64,000 bases of DNA, from the NCBI GenBank assembly GCA_902805475.1, contig CADCSX010000003.1, positions 1,736,001 through 1,800,000 on the forward strand, given 5' to 3'. Positions within the stretch are counted from its first letter, which is position 1; every line of letters begins with the position of its first letter. Shown piece by piece: positions 12,701 through 22,528 of the stretch. The notes under the pieces were generated by a model. That model searched no databases. It worked only from the letters and a program-made list of their open reading frames with translations, and was not told the DNA's origin. Source of the stretch: Entonaema liquescens (Eukaryota; Ascomycota; Sordariomycetes; Xylariales; Xylariaceae). The position numbers and the translations under genes are program-made.

Positions 12701-13445
12701 GATCCCATCTAGATCTTTTGGGCTTCCCTTCGGTAGACTCAGATGAAGGTTCGTCCACAGCAGTAGACGCGACATCCCACCTCTTCTTGCGCTTTCGTCC
12801 AGTGGTCGCTGCATCAGTAGATCCGGCGTCTACGTTTTCTTTATCCCCATCCTTAAGTGTTGCTTCGTGATCGCCATCGGGTTCTCTCCCTTCTCGCTTC
12901 GCCTGAATAGCACGCTTAACTCTCTCTTCTTCCCTTTCTATTTCTCTGCGTTCCATTACATCTCGATACGTATTTCCTTCTTCTGCGGCGCCTCCTTGGC
13001 GATTGAAGGCATCGACTCTGGTAGGGGTGAGAACGCGATCGAAGCGGCGTTTCTGATAGTCAGTTTCGCGATCAATTATCCTCGTGCTGTTTTCACCTCT
13101 TCCCGAAAATGGATCGTCCTCTTCAACTCCGTCCCCATGGGCGAATTCGTCGATCTGAGCACGCGTCGCGGTGTACTGGCCGACTAAACGACGCGAGTTA
13201 TCGGCATCTTCCATCTCCTCATCTTCCCCATCGGCGGCGGGGATAGATGTGAGATATCCTGCAAATTTGTCATCTCCATCACGGTCGTAGAGCTCGGTAT
13301 CGAAGGACTCTGTAAGCTTTGCCTTGGTTGAGCTCTCAGATCGCTGGTTCTTAGGGTCTCGGCCGCGCGACCCTTTCTTAGCAGCTGCAGCAGCGTTCCG
13401 CTCAGCTTGGAGCTTTCTAACGGCGTCAAAGTCAGCGTCTGACAT
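9737..13445 (-). CDS. SF3B1: Splicing factor 3B subunit 1 (SF3b155/Hsh155/Prp10)
   Basis: This is the HEAT-repeat scaffold of the U2 snRNP SF3b complex, which clamps the branch-site duplex in the nucleus. Exons (minus strand) are 13445-11202 and 11143-9737, with a 58 bp intron (GTACGT...CAG), giving about 1216 aa, normal for fungi. I chose the ATG at 13445 (MSDADFDAV) because the in-frame upstream sequence is Ser/Arg-rich and unlike the family. The N-terminal region is disordered and holds three U2AF-ligand-type Arg-Trp motifs (KKRWD near residue 222, KRSRWDQAP near 246 and 267). After the GYKILDPPSGY segment comes KIKNGTPPMRK and then HEAT repeats to the C terminus. Residues matching human cancer-hotspot positions are wild type (YVRNTTARAFAVVA, WQARHTG, KVRTV). 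Its direct partner SF3B6 is encoded at 59825-60444. Identification is essentially certain. Confidence 0.98.
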
Positions 13446-14567
13446 GATGAAAAGTTCAGCCGGACGCTGTCTTGACCTTTTTTTTAGATGAAAGCGCGAA
13501 GGGGGAAGGCTGGTTGAATGTGAACGAGATTTCATGCGCTGAAGAGACTCTAAATGGAAATGGTTAGTGATAAGGAAAAGGCGTTGCTGGATAGGCTCCA
13601 CTTTGCTACCAGGTACCGTAATACATAAGTATTTGCTAATCTTGATTTGTCGCCTTGAGAAGGTGGCGTACTTGAAAGCTGTAACGACCCACTGTGGCTA
13701 GTTGATATATTTAATAAGCCTTGGCATCTATGCCGTCACATGTTACATAGCAGCATAATGCGTATTAAAAATTTATATCAGAGTAGAATACAGCAACAGC
13801 TTACCTAGATACCTAGGTAGGCATGCAACTAATCAACTATTTCACTTTCCTTCATATAATCCCACTTACTTAGTTACCTATCAATCACAGTGTATAGACA
13901 TGACACAGCAAAAATCAGATAGCAATTCGAAAAGTGTTACTCTGTAGATTAACTACGTAACTATCACCAGACAGGTGTAAATGATTGCTCAGCGTCGAGC
14001 TAAGTTCAGCCGAATCCGTCTTTCCTCACTCCGATATACCCTTTTACTCAACCCTGAACTTCCGCGAAATATGTCCGCCTTTCCTATCAAAAATGCCATC
14101 AACCTACTGTCCTCCTAGCCTGCATCGGCAAAGACCAACCCCATAGGCAGCCGGGGGACGGGACTGCAAGGCATTGTGAAATATACAAAGGACGGCAGTG
14201 AAGAGCTAGTAACACATATAGGTGTGAAGGTAACTAGGCATATAAACATTAAAATGATTGGTTGGCGTTGTCGTCATTCATGAAGCCGCCAAAGATTAGT
14301 AGATCCGTAGCGGAGATATTTTTTGCTCCTCTCCGCTTCCTCCCCAATCTCCTGATCTGTTCGCATCGACAGGCCTCCCTGTCGGTTGGGTATCTTCGAT
14401 ATGTTATCGATTTGCTGACTCTCCGAAGTAGTCGGGTCTATTATTGTTCGCTTCTAAAAACTGCAGTACGTTTGTATAAAGGTGGGTTTGTGTAAAGGAA
14501 ACACCCTCATCCGAGGCTCAATTATCGCAATTCCAAAGCGTCAAAGTAGTATTGTTGACGAGACTCT
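13446..14567. other. Spacer: SF3B1 promoter side and RAX2 3' side
   Basis: About 1.1 kb with no supported gene. It contains a copy of the recurrent CCTAGGTA motif at 13812-13819 and short A/T-rich runs. The only longer open frame (14262-14495, plus strand) lacks family resemblance. Confidence 0.6.
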
Positions 14568-17500
14568 TTAAACAGTAGGAGCACCCGGTCTACCTTGGCT
14601 TAGGGAATTAAGCAGCTCGTGCGGTGGTATTCGCTGCATACCACTACCGCGATCGAACATGGACGTAGGAGCTGGGACATAACCCTCGCGCTTCTTGCGG
14701 TATCGGTCCAGCGCAAGACCAGCAAGTACGATGAGTACTATAAGGCCTAGGGAAATGGCTAAACCAATAAGAGCAACGAATACTAGTGGCATACCGCTAT
14801 CATCTGAAGACCAAATTAGTAAACAGAAGTAGATATTCAAAGTTTTAACTTACTGTGAGAGGTAAAAAAGTTCTCCCTCTGTACGAAGATCCGGGAGATA
14901 GATCCGGTTGTGCCATCAATACTCGAGGTGAGTGCATAAGGCCGGATCTCCGTACCGTTGAAGATTGCGCTCGATGCTGTGCCAAATCCCGGTATCGCAA
15001 TGGAACCGGTCAATAGGAGGACTTGATCGGAAGCGATAAGGTCGGATGACTCATGCGATTCAGTTACCGTAAACATCTGTAAGCTGCTAATTACGGTCCT
15101 TGGGTCGAACGTGACACTGGCAGATTTCCAAGATGAACCATCGTACTTCATTAGATAGGTGGATCCGTCAGACTGCGTACCAGTGACCCAGATCTGCTTA
15201 TAGTCGCTACTCGCAGCAGTTAAAGCATTTACAGGGCCTAGTAAGTCCGAGGCACCCGGGTATAGACTCCATCGAGAATTTGCGACATCGTAGGAGGCCA
15301 AAAATGCCGCGTTGTCATTAATTGTCAGATTGCCACCCGCAACTAGAGCCGAATCACTTGACCACATCGTGCACTTGACATCGCCGCCAAGTTCGAAGCC
15401 AGGCCGATTCCATTGGCTAGTCCCGGTACTGAAGAGACAGACACTAGGGCAGGGGAGCGAACCAGCTCTCTCAAAAGAGCCAGCAACATAGATATCCGAG
15501 GTGTTGGGGCGGAGACTGATAGAGGAGACAACCACATTGTTGCCAGCGAGAGCAGGAGGCTGCGGATTAAACGACTTCGACGCAAGGTTATATGATATGA
15601 GGCCATTGACAGCAGATCCCTGAGCAGTGCCATTGACTCGCCCACCAGCATACAAGTTGTCGCCCTGGATTGCCAGCGATAAGAATGCTGAGCTCTCGGA
15701 TACCTCGGCACCTAACCCCGTTACGGAGTTGGAATCTGCGCCGTCGATGAACGCTAGGTTATAAATGGTAGAACCATTAGACGCATTTGCGATGAAGTGC
15801 CCGCCTAGTACTGTGACATTATTCTCACCATTTTCGTAAAACGCTCCTGTGATAACACCAGAAACGGTGTCAGTGCTGTTCTGTAGGTTCGCACGCTTCG
15901 AGAGCCCATCTGCAGAGATGCTAGATTGGCTGGCTGGCGGGTGGATTTTAATAGGGAAGTTGCCGAACCCATTGGATACGGTTGTAGCACCATATGCGCG
16001 AAGAACCTGAGAGGATATCGATCCAGCATACAGAGTCTCATTATCCGAGACCGCTACTGTAGTGGTAAGAACGCCATTCAAAAAGGAACTGGCGTATCCA
16101 AATTCTGCAGCCAATTGTTTTGCGATTTGACCCAGATTGCAAAGCCTTGCACCTCGGCAACATCATTATTACCAAACGCGAGTAGGCGTGTAAATTCACC
16201 AGTTAGAGTGATGACATCTTCTGCTGCGCTTTCGGTAAGGTTCAATGTTGTCGGCACAATGCTAGTAACAGCCCCATCCACACCGGCCCCCAGCGGCGTC
16301 CAGTGGTTACTCGAGCTGTCATAGACTGCGACGTTTGCTAATCCTGGCGTCGACCCATCCCGGTATTGTTGAACCGGCCGCCAACAAATAGACTATTGCC
16401 ATCTAAGTGCATTGACAGTACTTCGCCATTAATACCACCGTCAAGGGCCAGAGTTTTTCCGTTATTATCAATGGCAACAATATTGCGCTCGTTGTCGGAG
16501 GTGAAGTTACCACCAATATAAGTTCGGTCCTTGCCAGCGACCAACGTTGTCACCGCAGATCTGGGTTCGAATGAAGAACTGAGCTTGATAAAAGCAGAAC
16601 TAGAAAAATCCGAGGTCTCCACTGTGGTCCGGCTAGGGTCAAATTCGAACAATCCGTTCAGGCCACCAGTAGAATTCAGGAGCTCGAACCCAACTCTTTG
16701 AGCCACCATTACGAAATCATCGCCAGGGATGGACTGTGACTGACCAGCAACGGGTGACAATGTAATGCTAGGCTTGAAGGAGCTCGAGCTGGCATCAACA
16801 GAACCTATATGAAGTTGATCATATTTGTCGTACTCGTTCGTCTGATACAGGATTCTCGGGTCCATTGTCCGATTGGCACCAGTCGAGGTCAGCGTCCCCG
16901 AAACCTGTATCTGACCACGTCTTAGGCAGGTGTTATCCTGAAGGCATCCAGGAGTATACAATTTGATGATATACTCTCCAGATTCTCTGATATCCGGGTA
17001 GAAGACAACGGAAGCAGCGTCAGAGGAGACTGGTTTCGGTAATTGGGCTGATAGATATTGGGCGTAGCTCTGCCCTGACGGAGTCACTGTCCAGGTCCCC
17101 GTGGTTGTCGCTTCTGAAGGCGTTGAAGTGTTGGCGCAGCTAGGTTCGTTGAAATCATTGATCGCGAAGGCAAAGATATCATCCTGGAACAATTCAATGC
17201 CGGCTAGGCCTCCACCACTACCATACCAGGCAGATATATCGAGTCGAAAGGCGTTCATCCCAAGCCTGTTTACAAAATGGAAATCTTGAAATTTCACTGA
17301 AGGATCGTCGCTAAGCGGGCACTCGCTAGTACACGTAGAGTTCCGTTTAGTTACAGGGTCGATGTAAGTGAAGTTCATGATGCCATTCAGCGGCTGCGCG
17401 GTGAATCGCCAGGTCCGAGTTCCCCGGCCATCTTGGTGAGTATTCCATAGACGAAGTTTGGTAGGTTCAAAACCGTAGTTGAAAGCGGCCCTCCACGTCC

Positions 17501-18326
17501 CTGGTGTATTATCCTGCAAGAGCCAAGTATCGCCAGAACCATCCGTTCCGTTGGTTTTGCAAACAATATTCTTCGGGTCACTGAAACCTGCTGCCGATGT
17601 GCTCTGATCGGCTTCAATAGTAGCGGTAGAAAGATTGATGACCTGACCATCAGGTGTACTCGGCGCACTCGTATTTCCTAGGCCAGTAAAGCTTCCTCCA
17701 AATATTATATGTCCATCGGGCGCCTTCGTAATCGAGTTGACGGGCCCATTAAAGCCTGCAAATGGCAGGCTCGCCCAGCTTTTCGACGCGAGCCACGTAA
17801 TCGCGTTGGTAGAATCCACTGCCCTAAAGCTACCACCAACGTAGACCTTGCCAGCTGAATCGTCACATAACAAGCTATTAACTTGACCTGAAAGATTAGC
17901 CAGGGGAGTCACCTTGGAAGTATTTGGGTCAAAAGATGCAATGCCTGGCGATTGTACTCCGCCTAAACTTGTGAAGTTACCACCTAAGATAACCTGCCCT
18001 TGAAACATGCACATTGTCTGAATCGATGCGTCCGCTTCTAGAAGATTAACAAACACCCCATTCGGAAGGCGAGTCAAGAGCTGTTCAGATCCATTAGAAT
18101 TGAAGGGCAGCTCGGTCTGCTTATCGTATTGGTAGAGAGAAATGCCGCTAAAGTCGCCGGCAATTCCAACCCTTCCTAGTTGGCTTATATCGAGTTTCGC
18201 ATCAGGTATCTGGTTAAATGAGATCGCTCTAGATAGCGACGCGAATGAGGCGAAAGCAAAGAGCCATGGTGATGATATCGGAGTATGGCCGCGCGTAGCG
18301 CAGCTAGAATGGAACGCTATTTTCAT
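14568..18326 (-). CDS. RAX2: RAX2-like cell-polarity membrane protein, interrupted by two 1-bp frameshifts
   Basis: RAX2 is a large type I membrane glycoprotein that marks growth sites (bud-site or hyphal-tip polarity). The start at 18326 gives an N-terminal hydrophobic signal (residues about 18-36). A long extracellular part follows with kelch-like repeats and many N-x-S/T sites, recurring as GGNF/GGSF/GGRF. The final exon (14803-14568) holds one membrane span and the RYRKKREGYVP cytoplasmic tail. The last intron, 14804-14853, is GTAAGT...CAG. The long exon does not stay in one frame. Similarity continues from frame to frame at about 16359-16361 (a GGG run on the coding strand) and at 16080-16084 (a run of five T). 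Each site behaves as if one base were missing, and no usable intron explains either. The remaining product would be about 1236 aa, the family's length. Either these are homopolymer errors in the assembly or the gene is a recent pseudogene. Confidence 0.9.
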
Positions 18327-20894
18327 GGTTCCTTCGACCTAAGGGCCCGACTCGAGAGCGGCGTGCTATTTGGTTTCCTTCTTAACGAAAACCTCGTCTT
18401 CCAACAAGGCGCAAACGTTCTATTTTCCGACGGAGTCCATAACCTCGAGGAAGTCGATATGCAGTGCGCGCGTGAATAATGAAATTAGAGGCTAATAGGT
18501 AAGTGAGGATTAAGGTGTCGCGACGTGTTGTGTTGTTGCGAAATAATTAATTCTTGAAAATGCAAGTTCGGCGTCGAAAACAAAAAACTAAATGAGTGGA
18601 CTGACGGGAATCCCGAGGCGACAAGTGAAGTCAATTAAGATTGTACTCTTGAACTGACTTTTATTATTGTACTCGGCCGTCGGGTAGATTGCGTCGTCTC
18701 CTCGAGTTCCAAGATTTAGAGGAAAGCGGTTCTTAGCGAGTGCTTGGATCTAGCGGTAATAATTGGAATGGGCTGTGCTGCGGGTACCCAAGTGCCTAGA
18801 GTGTGTTGTCACTAGGGTGGGGTGGTGCCTGCACTGGTACCCTATTAGCTCACGTCAACCACTAAGATTTCCCCCAATTTTAACCTAAAGTAGCCTTGCT
18901 TCAAAAAGGAATCCAAATCGAGATGAAGGAAAGTCTGTCATTGGAAGAATGAACATGACATAATAATAAGAAAACTATTACAGTCCTCGATATCAACTCA
19001 AGAAGCAAACAATTGCTTTGCAACACGAAAATAGCGAAGTAACCCCTAGCTCGCCAAAGGAAACGTCTAAGGGGTGTAACTAGGGCAAAGGGAGGCTTTA
19101 TCACTAACCAATTCTCGACTGATCGTAATGCACAATGCAACGGTCGTCCGACGGTATCACTTCAAGAGTGATGTGTACTGCCAACTGTACTACTACGACG
19201 AGTAGAAGTAATACTCTCTAAATCCCAATCTCTTGAAATGGATTGCTCAACTTGACTTTTTGCTCGATTAGGTGCCTAGGTAGGAGAAGAAACTCAATAG
19301 CGACAGGGACTAGCCTAACCCAATATGCCAGGGCTGGTTTTCTATTTGGAAGTGTATCTGGCAGTGAATCTTCGGAAACGAGTGACGTGGGGATATTGTA
19401 TTAATCCCTTCAGTAATAAAACGAGTGAATGTGGGAAACGCTGACGAGGCGATCGTACTTGGTGTGTCTTAACCGTCCCAGAATTTGTTGCTGTCAAACG
19501 TGGTCTGCCGGATAATGCTGTTCCTCAGATCAGGGGCTTAGGGGCAAGTGTTAATTGGATCGTCAGAAAAACACGAACGAGTGACTAAAAAAAAAAAGAG
19601 AAACGACTGTTGTGATAAAGAAAATGCCGTATGGGCGAGAATAGTGCAACAAGATATTGTTGCACGCTTCACGTATTAACCCAGAGTAATAACGAGGTAA
19701 AAAGGAGTGACAATACTCTTTGGTGTTTTTTGCGTCTTCGTTGTCCGACGTCGAACGGGTGGAAAAAACGGCCAGCGTGCAACAATTGGAAGAGCTAGAA
19801 CAGAAAGTGCAAGAAAGGGAGGCTTGGGAGGGTCTGCACCTGCAGTAGCGCAATTTCTGCGGACAGCCTAGTAGCCTAGGCACTTGATCAGCTTGACTCG
19901 CCTAGTGCAAGATGCACGCTTTGCACAAACACTCCACCCATGTTGTCCGTAAGGGGTTTACAGGGATCGTTCCTGAGGGAAGCCACAATCTCATCTTCCC
20001 AATCTGTAACTGGTCTAGTCTCAACGTCCAACTGCAAGTGGCCGACAAAAAGAGGGCCAAGGGCGGGATCTTATCGAGTGAGGTCTTACAGGCGGTTTGC
20101 TCGTGTTTCTACTATTTCTATTAACTATGCGAACTTCATCACACCAACTAGTCCCGTATTATGTAGCATAACAGTTTCTTCAACAAGATGATCGGTTAAG
20201 TAGCGGGACTGGTAATTGTGCTGTCCCAAAGAATAGGAATATCTTCATTATATGCATCTCACTAATGTACCCAGAGTAAATACTACATTACCAATGTACC
20301 TAAGGTAATTAAAAGCTTACATTCGTATGGCCACCAGCATCGAAAAGCGAGCCAATGACAGAGTACACTCAGCAAGAATTCCTTCCAATTTTAACTCATA
20401 GGATCTTTCATAATTAGGTCCTTTGCCGCCGCCGTACCTACGTCAAGCTCATAAGCAACAGGAAGATAGAGATAACAAATAACAAATATTGATGCTTCAA
20501 GATCATAGATACGAAACTAAAACATGCGTAAATTTTGGGTTGGTCGAATCTAGATGCAAGATGCGAGATGCAAGATACATTACATGTAATATAACCATGG
20601 GTCGGGGCTGAAGAAACACCACTATTTTGCTTGTCGCAAGAGATCCCGGGAGAACGCGGAGATCCGCCTATAGATCGGTTCATCCTATTACGCTCCTCCC
20701 AACTCCGCCTTATGTTCCTTAAGTATGTTTTCTATTAAGTGGCTGACCAAGTTTCCGTAGACCGTAGATCGTTAAGGCTGAGCATTACTGGAATATTTAG
20801 GTACTTCATTTCGTTGGTCTTTTTTCTTTTTTTTTAAGAGGATATAATGTCACATAGTAGGAAGGTCAGCCAAAGTTCATCCAATTGAACAGCT
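18327..20894. other. Spacer of 2.6 kb upstream of RAX2
   Basis: No gene is supported. One plus-strand stretch, about 19707-19847, is open without a start codon and reads as a Glu/Gln-rich coiled-coil-like segment (EELEQKVQER). It may be a chance frame or exon relic. A CCTAGGTAGG motif occurs at 19275-19284. The rest is A/T-leaning spacer. Confidence 0.55.
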
Positions 20895-21749
20895 TCATAT
20901 CTCATAACTTGGTATTGCCATTTTGCGGTTCCCCACGCCCATTCGGGTCTTATAATCGCGAGGACTTTCAAAGAATTGCGGGTTGCCGCCCCACATCCCT
21001 CTCTTCGCAGCCTTTGCTTTACTCTCTGCAGCCCGGTACTTCTCCTCAAGACCACCAAATTCCGCACCAGTCTTGGCCTCGTATGTTGTGGCCAACCCTC
21101 GCTTTAACATTTCTAATCCAACATCGCGACGAAAAAGGAACCTCCTTACATATACAGTGGCAACAACGCGATCATACTGATCACGCCTATAGATCTTAGC
21201 CCGCACCCTTCGCCCGAGTATGTAGTCCGATAACCATGCCAAGGCGTCCGTCGAGAATGGTTGCGCGGGTCGTCCGAAGTGAGCACCTTCCGGCGCGTCA
21301 ACGCCAGCAATACGTATAGGAATCTAAAAGGGTTGAGGGTTAGACAGAAAGGGACCGAATATGGGGCATGGCCAACTTACCGTCTTATTCTTCAGCTCAG
21401 CCCTCTTGACAGGGACATTTCGTAGCCATCCCCACCCCGCTAGACGACCTCCCGGTGTGTGATACAAATGGAAATTATCTCCATCTCCGACACTCGTAAC
21501 TTGGCCAAAGATACTTCTCTTTCTGAAAAAACTCGGTCGGATATAAACGGTACCGGGGATGCGACGCAAGTACGAACGATAGATCTGTAAGGATGCAACA
21601 ACGGTTGTTGTCACAAGTAAAGTCGGAACCCAGTTTCTCGGGTCTTTGTAGTGTTGCCAATCAGTTCCGTTTAAACTATCAGACCAAGAGATTGGACGCC
21701 TCGAAGAATCACCGTCTTTTCCAGAGGCAGAGGTGAAAGGCCATACCAT
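20895..21749 (-). CDS. LCL3: Probable endonuclease LCL3 (SNase-like, mitochondrial membrane)
   Basis: LCL3 is a membrane-anchored thermonuclease-fold protein conserved in ascomycetes. Exons are 21749-21381 and 21323-20895, with a 57 bp intron (GTAAGT...TAG), giving 265 aa, close to the usual length. A hydrophobic segment (residues about 42-60, VPTLLVTTTVVASL) precedes the nuclease domain. The staphylococcal-nuclease signature residues are present: Arg in PIRIAGVDAPE, Glu at the end of that motif, and the second Arg in DQYDRVVATV. The C-terminal KAKAAKRGMWG segment is also typical of the family. The coding sequence is intact, unlike its frameshifted neighbours on either side. It is transcribed divergently from the YVC1-like gene with 779 bp between the starts. 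Confidence 0.93.
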
Positions 21750-22528
21750 TATAATTATGGTTGGGAGGGGTCAGGAACCAATTGCTAGGTTGAAGATAGA
21801 AACGATTGCTTATTCGTAGTTCCAAGTTTAAACCGACCGACAATTGGCAGCCTCGCGACTTTTCCTAATGGAGTAACAACCTATCCTTATCTTATCAGTT
21901 TACTTGCTGCAGTGCCACCTTAGCCCCTAAAGCAAGCCAAGTCAGATGTTGCATCTTGCATGTGTCTGGTGAAACAAAAGCCCCGTCGACGTCAATGTGC
22001 AGCTATCAATAATATCAAACTTAAAAAGTATACCGATATGTAAGAAGGAGCTATCTCAAGTTCCAATAACAATCAAAAGGTGAAACACAAATAAACAAAA
22101 TCATCCTAAGCTCTTAAGTCTAACTAGGGTTAACAACATTTATCGTCTTTCGAAGACTGATGTCATTCCGAGAGTAAATATTTGTTTCATAATCAGCTTG
22201 TTACCCGTATGATATTCACCACGAAAATATACGCGCACCACGCGAATCTGGAAGACTTTTAGGCCTCAACTCTTCCTGGCGTCAACACCATTCCGGAGCA
22301 ACCTCGACTTAAGTCCACGAACAGGCATTCGGATACCACGCAACATCTTATCACAGGCTCGTGTCTCCCTTGGCCAAGTAGGAATTACACCCATTGGCTA
22401 GGAAATTGGGTGCTATTTCACGTGTGCCCATTAGTTTAGGCAATTAGGATTCTTCAGGATCTTATACCCCGATGGACTAAGCGCAGACTTATGTTTCTCT
22501 TTTGGATGTTAAGTTTCAAGGCGTCATC
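21750..22528. promoter_or_regulatory. Shared upstream region of LCL3 (-) and YVC1 (+)
   Basis: These 779 bp must contain both promoters. No TATA box or known factor site was assigned with confidence. A 26-codon minus-strand frame (22346-22266) that encodes a very basic peptide (MLRGIRMPVRGLKSRLL start) sits in the middle and could be a small ORF or chance. Confidence 0.5.
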
